From positions 12,820,764 through 12,884,763 of the forward strand of contig NC_092692.1 in the NCBI RefSeq assembly GCF_964275005.1: a stretch of DNA of 64,000 nt. Direction: 5' to 3'. The notes beneath the pieces were generated by a model that ran no database searches, was not told the origin of the DNA, and saw nothing but the letters and a program-made list of their open reading frames with translations. The stretch's first letter is position 1. The number at the start of each line of letters is the position of its first letter. This stretch comes from Diadema setosum. Its lineage: Eukaryota; Echinodermata; Echinoidea; Diadematoida; Diadematidae. The translations under genes were made by a program, and so were the position numbers. Shown piece by piece: positions 52,701 through 63,950 of this stretch.

Positions 52701-55700
52701 ATAGGTTAGATTGTAAAGTTTTGAGAGCCAAGATCGAGACAAGGGTGATCAATGCATCAACGAGCATTCAATGTTCGTGGTGCTTACTATTCCATACAAA
52801 TCTATTGCAGTTTCTGAAGTTTAAAGAGGAAATCCAGTCCAAATACAAGTATCGTAAGTCTGATAAATAAGAGTAACATTTTACGACTTCAACGGTAAAA
52901 ATTTGACTGAAATCGGATGAAAAATAAGGAAGTTATAACATTTTGAAATTTTGCTAATTTCGGCAAAACAGTTCTTGTACAGTGGATACAAATATGCAAA
53001 TGAGTGAGCTAACCATGTCATATACCCTCACAATTTTCCATTGATCGTGTTAAAAAAAAGACGAAAGTTCATTGTTTCTGTCATTGAAGTCTGAAACATG
53101 ACGCTGTTCTTGGTTGAATAACTTCAGAATAGTGATCAGTTAGATATACGAGGATTTGAGCCTGGGGCATATTGCGTTTGAATGAAAAACTGGAAATTTC
53201 AACATTAATTTTTATGTACGAACTATATAGTAAGTTGTGAGGGAATGACATGCTCACTTTGCCATTTGCATATTCATATTGGCTGTTCAAGAACTGTTTC
53301 TCCCCTATCAATAACGAAACTTCAAAACATGTCATAACTTCCTTATTTTTCATCCGATTTCGATAAAAATTTATACCGTTGAACTCGTAATATTTTACTC
53401 TTTCTTATTAGACTAACTCATAATTGGTCTGGATTTCCCCTTTGATTACAAGCTTTAAAGGTACTGTTTACCATAGGGAGTAATGACTTTATAACAAAAA
53501 TGGTCGAGTTATCACGTTTGATGCATATGTGTGAGTTAGTTGTATCACAAAACATCCTATTCCACATAAAAGATCGTAATAAAACCTATTAAGGAGATAA
53601 CACTATCTTTTCTTAATAAACCATAACTAGAGGCGGTTTATTCTCGAAACATTTGTTGATATAAAAAGGCACATATTGTTTGCATTTTGTTAATTTAAAA
53701 ATACTTAACATTCATCATACTGCATGGTTAACATTTTACATTGGTTGTTTCTATCCCTAACTCACATTCTATAGCTACTTTGAAACACTAAACCTGGGTT
53801 GTTGTTTTTTTTTTCACCAGCAAATGGTAAATAATACCTTTAAAGTAGCATGTCATAAGATGAAGACTCCGAGTTCAACACGTCTATTAAGACCGTTATT
53901 ATCCCTGGAGCAAAGATGAGTCTATAGGTATGATTGATGGGGTGAGGGGTTCCTGAGAGGGGTTTCCGATATAAGTCACCATGCCGGACGCCTGACTCAA
54001 AACGGGCCCCTATACCCTCGACAGCCCGTAAGGGTCCCCCCGCCTGGAGACCGAGCCGGAAGCAACCGGCTTGGTTGGGGTAACGGACTGAAGGAAATCA
54101 AACACGATTCAGGATTTGTCATAATGTGTTGTTGAGAGGGAATCCTTCTCTTTGCTGTGAGCATCTCTATCAGTGGAATAAGAGTCACTAACTGTCTACC
54201 TTGTTTGTCGACATCGACAAGACAATGTCTCAAAGCGTATGTACCGTCGCCTAAACCGAGCATTCAGTTCATGTAAAAGAGTCATTTTTTTTATTTATTA
54301 TTTTTTTGTCACGTGCATTTGGCAACAGAAAGCTTTAGATCTGCGACGCGAACGCTAAGACAACGCAGCCTCCCGGCGGGTTGGACAATGTAAACCGCTG
54401 TCTCACGCATGTGCAGAACACTAATTTTAGCCTAATTAGTGCCTAATTAGTGTCGTCTTATAGCTGTTCGCGTCGCAGATCTAAAGCTCGCTAAAGATTG
54501 AAGTGTCCGCAGCGATCGGTATATAAGTAAAAAATGTCGCGGAAGCGTCTACTCGCATATATGATGTCACTGAATTAGGCACATACAAAGATTTCGTTTG
54601 GAAGCTACAACTACATGGGCTAAATGCCAGATTAAATAGTGTTAAATTATTCCTCTCTGTATCTTCACAATGCATATATGGATTAGTGCATGTAAATGGA
54701 GTTTGTTATTACTTTACAGACTCTTTCATTACCATAATACTGTTTGGGAGTTTTATCCACAAAGCACACCATGCATAACATTGGATGAAAATTGATTAAT
54801 CAGAACCGTTTTCGTGGCCGCGCTATTATGTTAAACTTTCCCCCTTACTGCATGCAGTACGCAAAAACAAAATGTCCTACTAATCTATCCGAAGCAAGTT
54901 CTATACTGCTTGCTGACATCACTGTCCGTTTAGCTTAAAGTGTTGCTGATGATTACAGCCTAAAGTGCTATTTCCGACGAACGGGCATGTTAATAAAGAT
55001 TCGATGGTAAAATGTTATCTTGTGCACTTAGTATACAGTAATCACAATAAGCCAATTAAACCGACTAGCTGCTTGAAATGACATAGTTTCTAGCGCAACA
55101 ATGATTGCAGTAATGAAACCCGATAACATGACACTTGATCGTTTCTCTTTCGTGAAGGATACGAAAAAAAAAAAAAAAAACACCCAAAGATGAAAAATGG
55201 ATTCTCTCACGTACAGCCCTGAATTACGTTCTCTGCACGATAGCCACATTGTCGTGCCAGAGTTATTATTTTTGCAACTGATTGACAAAATTGCCCTTCA
55301 TCGACGTAAATAAGCACCGATTCATTATTTAAGAAATAAATAAAATGATGGCATACCCGCTGCTACAAGGGATAAGAACCGCTGGCTGTCGGACGAAAGC
55401 TCGTTAGTCTTCTAGTGGTTTTGACGCCTGATGTTAGTATCATTGGTTCGAGTCCAACCCGAGTAAATATGTCCATGATTTTATTTTGTCATCGTTATTT
55501 CTAAAGACTGAATAATCGGTGCTCATTTAGGTCGATAAAGGACAATTTGTCATTCAGCTGTAATAAACAAAATATCGATGCAAGAGTTAACTTATCGCAT
55601 GTGAACTGTTGAGTACGACCGTAAACCAGAAAAAAAAAATCTGGAAGAATTTATAGTACGAAGTGATAAACGATTCTCACAAAAGCGACGACATTACACA

Positions 55701-58700
55701 TGGTTTAATGGTTGTTAAGTGCATGGGTTTTTCATTTCAACTGCGAGGAGACGACAAATATAAATTCTGCGGTTATGGTAATCAGACTGAAAAAAAAAAA
55801 GGTACTGGAATCCTGGACTTAAACTGTTTTAGTTAACAATAAAAAAACTGATTACTAAAAATTATGATCTCGATGATCAGTCGTTGATAATTTATTATTG
55901 ATATTAATGATGCTGCTTCAAACACGCACAGTACCTTGATAATGTGAACCCGTAATTGTCTGGCTAGATTTTGCGCAAAGGTCGTAGAAAAAACAAAAAC
56001 AAAAAACCGAAACAATTGCGTTAGCAATGCGTAAAGGACGTATTCACCCAATATACTCAGTGTGCGGACTGATTGAATGCAACAATATTGGTTTAACACA
56101 TCTGTGAAAGTTCAAAAGTTATGACTCTTTAAAGTTTTTGTGTAGTCATCGCCGAGTGAGAAGACTGGTCCTGTTTGTGATGTCACGAAATGTACAAGTA
56201 CGATATACAGAAAATAAAGTTCCATAAAATGTCATTTTTTAATGAAAACTACACATTCCCTAACATACCTAAACTTGTTTGTTGCTGACACACGCAAAGG
56301 GGTAGTATTATTCCCACTGCTTTCTGAAAGAGGCAAGTCAAGCGCTCTTTCATTTTGCTAGAAATGTGAAAATATCTTTAATTCTCTCCATATTTACTTT
56401 ATACCGTTGTGCATACGTGACATCACAAGCTGTAGTAGTCTTCTCATCCAGCGTTGGCTGCACAGAAACTTTAAAAATTCACAACTTTCGAACGGATTGT
56501 CCGTTATTTCTCAAACTTTAACCGATGCGCTCTACTAGTATAAATATAGCTGCATTCACTCAATCCACGCATGTATGCTGGTGAATTGTCCTTTAAATGC
56601 GACCCTCTTACGTTGTACATAACACTTAAGAAACAAAACCACACCCCAGTTTCACTCCTTGCTGTCTTTGAGACCTTTTAAACAGGACCATCTGCAATAT
56701 AATTACTGCTATCTTTAATACGGCGACTTACGGTGACATTTCATTTCCGCCTCCGTCATAATTATATGTCACTGAATTAACAAAACGAGAATTAGGCATA
56801 GTCACCGTAAGAGAAGTCAACTACCGAGGGCTGTAACTCACAGTTTGGAGAAAGAGAGAATGGGAAAGGGGAAAGGGAAGGGGGGGGGGGGGGATTGGTA
56901 GGTGTGAGTCAACTTGCACTCACAAGGGGCCCTCTTAAGGGGGGGGGGGGGGGGGTCTCATGGTCTCATAGGCAAAACACAAGTAGGCCTAACTGCTCTT
57001 TTCTGTAATTTTGGCTGCATGCGGAATTTGCGAAAGTTTGTCCCTGTTATGCGTCCATTCAATGCTAATGTGGCTTGCCTTCTTCAAAATTAAACAGTTA
57101 TTGTTTATTCCAATACCAGCTTGATACTTAAGACCTACTCTCTTCTTTATCTGTTATACCCCCACTGTTTTAAAGGGTACTATGGGCCTATAGTATTTAA
57201 TTCGAGCTTTCATTCACACTTTCAGTATCAATCAACCTCTTAGTTGTGTGTGTGTATGTGTGTGTGTGTTTTTGATATATGAATGAAATACATTATAGTC
57301 TTGCGATGAATTAACGTTCTAGACAATCACTTTGTAAACTACAGCTCTCGATGCTTCCAGGAATGTTAATGCGAGAGAGGGAGAGAGAGAGAGAGGAGGG
57401 GGGGGGGGAGGAAGAGAGAAATACAAAGAGATGGACTGAAACTATTGCAATTTACGACCAAATTTATCGCAACACCGACAAATGATACATCATCCACTTT
57501 TTTTTTTCTTCCTTTGGCTGACTGATACTGGAGTTAAATGTATTTTAAGGTTGAAACTCCTTTGATAAGGCCATTATTCAACGTCATTGAAGATATGAAA
57601 ATAAGTAAACTAGACCAGTTTTGGGCGTGTTTATGCAAGTTTGCGTCAGACTAATTAAAGAGCTGCTTATTTTGTAACTTTATGCTGTCTGCAAACATGA
57701 CTTATCATAATTATCATCAGTATCGGATGTCTGATAATCTCATCAATTGATCTCTATAGATCAGTTAATGGGACTATTAATGGCTGTCTAGAAATAGTCA
57801 TGCCCGTGTAATATTCAGGCTTCTATATTCTGAAGTACACATTCCTTTGAAACTGGCATGACGTAATTTTTGACAAAATATAGGGATAGAATAAATCATC
57901 TTCAGACTGCGCGTCTGAAGCACCAATGACCTACACTGTAGATGCTTTTAATAATGTACTCACAGGGTTGAAATAAGCAAGTGCGTGGGGGTTTTTTTGT
58001 GTCTAAATTCTGCCAAGAAAAGCGAAAGTGTTCTTTGCTATTTCTAATCGGAGACAAAAAATCAAATGATGCATAAAGAATACACAAACAAATATGATAC
58101 TTCTTTGATGATCATGGACATAATCATAACTTTGCGGCTCTGAGTCGGCCAAGAATTTCATACTCTCCACAAAATGTCTGCTAATTACTTTTGACAGATT
58201 AAGAAATAGAACCCAAAAGAGGAAAGGGTATCTGACAGTTTGGCTCTCGATCAAGACCTTTCAAGCCAAGTGCCTGCGTGTGACTCACTCATATTAAGAG
58301 CCCCCATCGTGCCTGCGTAAGTTCATTTAGCGAATTTTACTCTTTATTGTATAGAATGTCGCGGTCTCATGTTGAAATTCGAGGAAGCGAATCGCCTCTG
58401 AAGAGCCCTAACAGCTACTCTTTGTGATACTGAATACCACTTCAAACGTAATGAAACCAACCTCTTCCGATTGAATTTCATCATATTATTACAATAAAAA
58501 AGAAAAAAAAATGATATTTGGATATGCTGATGGAAAGGTTTCACGGTCATTCATATCATAATTATATAATAACATTTCTGATATATACATTATCAATGAC
58601 TGATGGCTGCGATTAATAATAGACAAGGGGGTAATGCACTGTAATAACTCTGACCCAACAATCAGCAGATAATAATTACTGTTATTAGGCAATCAGATAA

Positions 58701-61700
58701 CATATTGATTTGGTATTTCAGCTGAACGTTAATGTTTATACAATGACAGGAGCAGATGTATATGGAGATAGAATTTGAACATATTTTTATTTGTTGGTTT
58801 GTCAAGCTTCAAAAATAAAGCACATGAAACCTTTTTAAGTTTTCCTTGCAGAGTCGAAACGACGAGCGCCTCCAGAGGTGATCGGACACTCTTGCTATTT
58901 TTGTGTTTATTGACGTCACGGCGACGTAAAAGCCTTGTTATCATTTTCCGACAGTGAGGGTGTAGGTTACCTCCATTTGGTCTTGATCCATTGATACAAA
59001 ATAAGAAATACACGAAAAAAAAGTTTGTGAAGAGGAATGCCACTACGTGTTCAAAGTGATTTATTTGAGATGGGTATGGGGATTCAGGTGTCAACATTTT
59101 TGCGCCATAATAAGTTATCAGAAACCACTCTTGTGAAATACATATAGAGCATACGAGAGGAATTAAAAGTGTTTTTTTTAATAAAAATCAGCCGTTTCAA
59201 AACCGATTTTCATAAAATAGTTTACAAGACTCTCAGAATTATATGCTCTTTATTTCATATGAGTGGTTTCTAATTATTTGGCAAAAAGTTAAACCATGAA
59301 TCTCCATCTCAAACAAAACTATACCATCCAATTTTATTTGGTGAGTAGAATGTAATATAATAGAATTGAATCGAATACATCTAGACGAAAGATGAGAAAG
59401 TAAAGAGACTGTAAGATAATTTTAGACTACATTTCTCACGAAAGAGCAACTTCTTGCAGATATAATCTGACTTCAGATGGCACTTCGTATTCAAAGGGAT
59501 AGTTTTGGTTGAGATAGGGATTCAGGTTTCAACTTTTTTGCGCGATAATTAGAAACCACTCATATGAAATATATAGAGAGCATATAATTACATCTGGAAG
59601 AAAATGATTAAAATGCCTCACTATTCTCACTATCGTTCACCAAAAATCTATATCTATTAAGGTTTTCGTCGCTTATGTAGCAGCTACTACTCGTTCCGCC
59701 TTTGAAGTTATAACCGCCAAGTTCTTGCGATTTTATGCTATAAGTGTAAAACAAGAGATACAAGTCCTTTCTTATTCTTCAGTTCATCAATCAAAAGAAA
59801 ATGAATTAGTTATAATCTGTTTGTATTTTAATTGGAAGCTCGTAAGGCGATGAAAACACCATAACTTATTTGCATGGGTGACTGTGACGTATGAAGCTGT
59901 CTGCACTAGCAACTGAAACTCGAGGAAACTGAAGGAAACTTAAGGACCTTTGCAATGCAAATCAAATTTGACTTGTGGCGATTCATAATGTCTGATCATC
60001 ACTTATGTGGCCAAATGAATACGTTTAAACGTGTCATTATTATATTTCACTATAGATTTTCTACTACTTTTCTTCAGATTGCTCGCGGATACGCTCACAA
60101 AAATCATCAAATAAACTTTGAATTCCTCTTCGAATTATATGCTAATTTATATTTCATAAGAGGTTTCTCATCATCTCAGAAAATCGTCAACAAAAAAAGG
60201 TTGGAAACCTGTAGCCCCACCTCAACCAAAACTGCATCATTCCTTTGAGTACCTCATAATTATTATGACTAACAAACGATAATGGAGTGCACCTTTCCCC
60301 ACACTGAGCATAACTTGCATGTTTCCATGTTGCTAAAATAATATGAAACAAGAGACACTGAAAGTCCTTTACGCCTGGAAGTTTTCTGATCTGGCTCATA
60401 TTATGTACAATTACGGCCCTACTCTTTCCACAATTCTGTTTGTATATTGATATATTGGTCTGTTCATTGAGGTCAACTCGAAAATAGAGCTGAAGTTTCC
60501 TTTATTTTCAGTGGTGACTTTGGGTATGTTCAATAGGATGGAGCATATCTATTTAATATAATTGTGATGGAGAACATTTGCTATGAGCATCTACTGTTTA
60601 AAAAATGGATATGGTCTGATATCCATATTTTATGCATGTTCGATAAGGGTATATCAGCAACCTCCTGATAAATTGTATACGTTTTCAAACATGCTGTTAT
60701 GATCATAATTATGTTTTGTTTTTTCATGATAGTTATGCTCGTTCATATATATGGTCATGATGAAATGATATCTTGTTAAATTATGTCAGAAATTATGGGT
60801 AAAATCGGATATATGACAAGAAGTATTTATAATGAGAATGCTACTTATCCTATAATGAAGATATTAAACTAACCAATGCACAGTAGTCCTACGCCCAAAA
60901 TCAGATTAGCAGACACTTGCAAAGTATACAACGTAGGTAAGAAATCAGAGGCATGAAAAACACAAAAGTGGTTGAAAGGGAGTTCGACTATGAAACTACA
61001 AACTACCTTTAACTCCATGCTTTGACGGAGACGTATTAAGAGAAAGAGAGAGACAAAGCGAAGGGTGAAGAGAGGGAGAGGAGGCCGGGGGTAGGGAGGG
61101 GAGGTTTGAATACATGGAGGGCTTAAAGAGGTCTAAAGGAATAACGATGTATTGCAATTTGAAGGGATTACGAATTTGCACCCTACGGACGCACACACGC
61201 ACTCCCGATCCTTATATCTGTACACATTGGCCAATTAGGGATTTCCCCCTCTTTCGCGCGCATCCATCAGACGAGAGATACTGAGCAGTGGAAACGCTAG
61301 GTGACGTAACCACGGGCTCTTTTTCTTACCTTAGCAACCGCCTTCTTTCTCTGAAGGTAACCCTGTCTAAAAGTGTTCCCGTCCATGTCATTCCTAATGT
61401 GCATCATACTAGAAGCGGACGGAACAGCCGGGAGCTGTTGGGCGATATGGAGTAGATACTTATCCCGAAACTGTAACTATATTATGGAGGGCCACGCCAA
61501 AGTGCATGTACGTCACTTCAGTAAATGTTTTCGCAAACAGAGCGTTCACGTGGAAACGTTGTAGCACATTCTCCGCTTGCCATTCGTGGCCATTGAAATA
61601 TGTATGTAGGCTGGAAAGTCTTGACGTTCCTTTCTGTGACGTAGTTTACAAGATCCTTTGGTTCCAGAGACCGTGATCACTCAACGACGCGGTCCAGACT

Positions 61701-63708
61701 GCACGGAAACCAAGCTCATTGCTTGTCGATGATGAGGGGCGACGTACAGCTTCAGCGTTATCAATTCATACCTGCGCGGAGAGGTTCCTGGGAAGGGAGA
61801 GAGGGGGAGAGACATGATTACTGAAAGACACATGGGTACATGTACGCATTTTGATCAATGCATACAGGGAGGTGGGAACCTGTGCAAAAAGGTTCCTTGG
61901 ACCAAAGAGGGAAGGGGAGGGGGGGGGGGGGGGAAGAAATGAAGACCGAGAGACACAATTGTTATGCTACAATGGTAAGGAAGCGGTGAAAGAAATGTAT
62001 ACAAAACTCAGTGGCGTGTTGACATTCTGCGCAATCGCCCATGCGAACACCAGAAGCACCTCTGAACAAAGAACATGAAACCGTCTGCAGAAAAAAAAAA
62101 AGACCCGCGAGAATCAATCAAAGCGGAAGTAGCAACAAGAAAATAATGTTTAGGACTGATGAAATCCATGTGGCCTGACCCGGAGAAAACGATATTTCCC
62201 CAGCACCGCTTTGGCGTGCATCACCTTCGATGACGATTTTACCGAATTGGGATGAGTACACTGCAAACCGTTTTATTTTCACTTATGTCTTTTCAAACAT
62301 GATATACAAAATCTAATGAAACATAATTATGCACTGCTCATGGCGTGACGTTTCAATCGGCAGGACTGTTACTATATTACCGTTTTTGGAGTGACTACAA
62401 GAGGAGATATAATGGATAATACCCGTTATTTATAGGCAGATTAAAAACAATGTTTTCGTAAACTATAGTCATCTCACGATAGCCCACGCTAGGCTGCAAC
62501 AAGTTCGACGTATGCAGGAATCAGTGGGCAAAATGTGTCAGCATTATTCTTAGCGATGTCGCAGAAACTAATCGCCACAGTTCCATCATCTCTCTCTTCT
62601 CTTGTAGGCAAGTGTTGAAAAAAAACCCAGATATAATGCATATTTTTGCACAGAGTATAGGAGAGTGACAAGTGGTCCACTACACTGAACAAAGCGCGAG
62701 ATTTTAAGTGAACTGGACAGAAACTGAAACTTACCATATGGACTACCGAGGTTACCTGCACTATGTAAAGCACGAAACACACAAAACACACCCGAAACTA
62801 ACAAAACATTAACGAAACAATGCATATTATTAACCATCCCTACTATAGTCTATCCCCTTTACCTGTAAAAAAAAAAATGAATTATATATATCACCTGATG
62901 CTTCGCATTTGCAGATCTCGGATATGTACTGATGTGCACGACTGCTTCATAGGATTCGTAAATATCAATTTCAGTTTTAGGAAATCTTCCTTCAAAGCCT
63001 GGGAAAGCGCGGGAGAAGGAGGAGGAGGATTGGGGTGTATAGGGATGGGGTGGGAGGCGGTAGAGTGAAAGATGATTTCAACCAGGGACAAAAAGCAGCA
63101 TGTAGGCAAACATTCCAATGATTACTCCACGGGGTCATTCCGTTTGGTATTAATGGTCAAAGTGAGCTGAATTGATCTTTGGACTTATTAAATTCATCAT
63201 TTGTAGTGGAAATCATTTGCATACACTTTGCCTATATAGAACCGTGTTTATTTCTGTTTTCTCATGGTCTGGAAACCGCCATGCTAAGTCGCCTATTTTC
63301 ATTGATCACTGATGCTTGCAGGATTCTCTCAGTTATATTCGCATTCTATATGTAGGTCATGCGATCGAGTAGCAAAAGGTACATCATGAGCAGCCTTTTT
63401 TTCAGATCTTTAGTTTTTCACTGAGTTTTGGATACTAGAACGAAGCGTTGCAGTTTAATGATTAGCAGATCTTTGTAGTTTTGGATCAACCAAACCTGAC
63501 ACACACTACCACATCGGACGTTGCGTTCTCTTCAAAACAAACAACAGATATAAAGAAATCTCAACTACAAGTGGTATACTCCACCATGCATGCCGCCTTA
63601 CTACTACCCACAGAGAACAGTAATCTAAGATCACTCAGTTAAAAAAATAACTTAAAGCGCGAACTGTGGCCAGAAGTTAGTTACAAACATTTCGCAAAAT
63701 TACTTACG
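43050..63708 (-). CDS. PH-domain adaptor-like gene (gene 2), overall model
   Basis: Coding exons (minus strand): 61470-61330, 51352-51272, 50929-50819, 49204-49077, 43893-43050, plus a likely non-coding first exon ending at 63708. Phases: 0, 0, 0, 2. The product is at least 413 residues if the ATG at 61407 is used. Residues about 18-115 form a PH domain, a phosphoinositide- or protein-binding fold, split by three phase-0 introns. The rest is disordered and acidic with proline-rich stretches, two YDxP motifs and two related leucine-rich helices. This layout suggests a membrane-recruited adaptor in tyrosine-kinase signalling. The exact family was not recognised. Confidence 0.75.
45667..45965. 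mobile_element. Foldback element with ATTTCGT/ACGAAAT array, copy 2
   Basis: Ends GGCCCGAATTCACGAAGGTG and the complement. The right arm lacks one AAACCATGG block present in the left arm. The same core array as copy 1 (23953-24271). Confidence 0.8.
46193..46580. mobile_element. Palindromic element, GGTATAGTTTTGG family, copy 1
   Basis: Arms share TATAGTT..GG, GAGAAACC and GAGCATACAAT blocks in inverted order. Related copies are at 59045-59335 and 59490-60250. Confidence 0.65.
46631..46730. repeat. (CAA)n microsatellite
   Basis: About 33 CAA units with one CAG. Confidence 0.95.
49077..49204 (-). CDS. Gene 2, PH C-terminal helix exon
   Basis: From TTTTCTTCAG to CG|GTTGGT, phase 0 to phase 2. 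MTESAYEQDQWVKAFHAAMQ is the C-terminal PH helix with the invariant tryptophan (QDQWVKAF). The donor is weak but is the one that fits the phase-2 acceptor of the last exon; a second phase-2 choice lies 36 bases further on (AG|GTTGCC). Confidence 0.8.
49205..50818. other. Intron of gene 2
   Basis: Poly-T runs near 49441 and 49938, and a 20-bp direct duplication (TTAAAGGGAAACAGCATATT) near 49715-49750. Nothing else recognised. Confidence 0.4.
50819..50929 (-). CDS. Gene 2, third PH exon
   Basis: 37 codons, from CATGGTTACAG to TTC|GTGAGT. Reads ECLDVLPLINVQTVKKQYTN and then QKYPFEIITLQKTHVF, the middle and FEI strand of a PH domain. Codon third positions are strongly GC, unlike surrounding intron sequence, which supports coding. 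Confidence 0.85.
51272..51352 (-). CDS. Gene 2, second PH exon
   Basis: 27 codons, from TTTGTTTCAG to GGA|GTGAGT. SVRKRWFCLNSDAFITYKSE matches the K-R-W-F-x-L...Y-K-x-E pattern of strands 2-3 of PH domains. The basic residues would face a phosphoinositide head group. Confidence 0.85.
52825..53441. mobile_element. Palindromic element (GAGGAAATCCAG ends)
   Basis: Ends AGAGGAAATCCAGTCCAAAT and reverse complement AAGGGGAAATCCAGACCAAT. Flank TTAA on the left, TTGA on the right, consistent with a decayed TTAA duplication. Arms share TAACTTCCTTATTTTTCATC in inverted order. Confidence 0.7.
53459..53839. mobile_element. TTAA-flanked short element (TTTACC family)
   Basis: Ends AGGTACTGTTTACC and reverse complement AGGTATTATTTACC; TTAA at 53455-53458 and 53840-53843. 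381 bp, same order of blocks as 33865-34224 in the opposite orientation. Confidence 0.8.
54331..54488. mobile_element. Very short element with perfect 23-bp inverted ends
   Basis: Left 54331-54353 and right 54466-54488 are exact reverse complements; the arm begins AGCTTTAGATCTGCGACGCG. The inside has CCTAATTAGTG direct repeats. Confidence 0.8.
55255..55562. mobile_element. Foldback element with tRNA-like centre
   Basis: Inverted ends of about 50 bp (CAACTGATTGACAAAATTGC / CAGCTGAATGACAAATTGTC, both then ATCGAC and GAGCACCGATT or close). The centre contains the tRNA-like sequence at 55399-55463. Confidence 0.65.
55399..55463 (+). pseudogene. tRNA-like sequence with A- and B-box-like motifs
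   Basis: TAGTCTTCTAGTGG resembles the internal A box and GGTTCGAGTCC matches the B box; TTGG/CCAA can pair as a T stem and CTCG/CGAG as part of an acceptor stem. The anticodon stem is not convincing, so this is a tRNA-derived remnant (Glu/Asp-like by the A-box region), not a working tRNA. Confidence 0.5.
56030..56600. mobile_element. Palindromic element, distant relative of the inner TTAA family
   Basis: Ends TAAAGGACGTATTCACC and reverse complement TTTAAAGGACAATTCACC; arms share GGACTGATTGAATGCA-type, AGTCATAACTTTTGAAC-type and GTGATGTCACG-type blocks like the 13.5-kb and 21-kb copies. Confidence 0.6.
59045..59335. mobile_element. Palindromic element, GGTATAGTTTTGG family, copy 2
   Basis: The left arm contains GAGATGGGTATGGGGATTCA and AGAAACCACTC; the right arm carries their inverted counterparts ending CTATACCATCC. 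Confidence 0.65.
59490..60250. mobile_element. Longer element of the same palindromic family, copy 3
   Basis: Ends AAAGGGATAGTTTTGGTTGA and reverse complement AAAGGAATGATGCAGTTTTG. About 760 bp, so the middle (59600-60030) is extra sequence compared with copies 1 and 2. Confidence 0.55.
61330..61470 (-). CDS. Gene 2, exon with start of the PH domain
   Basis: From acceptor ATATAGTTACAG to donor GCTAAG|GTAAGA. It reads FRDKYLLHIAQQLP, then MMHIRNDMDGNTF, then RQGYLQRKKAVAK, the first strand of a PH domain. Translation may start at the tandem ATGs (61407, 61404), which have A at -3, or the exon may continue coding from an unseen upstream exon, as no stop lies between 61470 and 61407. It joins the next exon in phase 0. 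Confidence 0.7.
61471..63707. other. Intron between first exon and PH-start exon of gene 2
   Basis: Contains purine-rich G tracts near 61795-61935 and 63010-63055. A small frame at 62489-62608 follows an acceptor-like site but has no donor or recognised domain. An additional N-terminal exon cannot be ruled out. Confidence 0.4.
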
Positions 63709-63950
63709 ACTTCGGGCAAGCTTGGGAGCTACTCGCTCGCCGCCGAACGAATGCCAACGTACCGGGGAAGTCTGGCCTACGTCCTGTGAATATACGGCTC
63801 AGACACGTCGAGTTGTCTGTACACAACGGGCTTGAGTGTGACGGAATGAAACCAGTGAAGAGATCCTGTATGCAGCACAGAGCTGTGAGCATTCCGAGTT
63901 ACACCTGCTCGCTGAACCGCGCGCGTTCACCGAGTTAACGCACGGTTCCA
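63708..63950 (-). promoter_or_regulatory. Putative non-coding first exon and CpG-rich promoter of gene 2
   Basis: The region is richer in CG dinucleotides than the rest of the window and ends in a strong donor CCGAAGTC|GTAAGTA. The open frames across it do not join the downstream coding exon in phase. The upstream boundary is uncertain and may lie outside the window. Confidence 0.4.

Larger units (their letters stand above)
51353..61329. other. Large first PH intron of gene 2
   Basis: About 10 kb holding several foldback elements (52825, 53459, 54331, 55255, 56030, 59045, 59490; listed), a GC-rich block at 53930-54260 that looks like a piece of a dispersed repeat, and G-runs at 56880-56955. 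No internal exon with supported splice sites was seen. Confidence 0.45.

Noticed and set aside
53930-54260. GC-rich block considered as a gene or rRNA piece
   Set aside because: Frames are short and broken; it most resembles the untranslated part of a dispersed repeat, but this could not be settled.
62489-62791. 100-codon minus-strand frame upstream of the PH exons
   Set aside because: Considered as an N-terminal exon of gene 2, but no donor and no recognised features.
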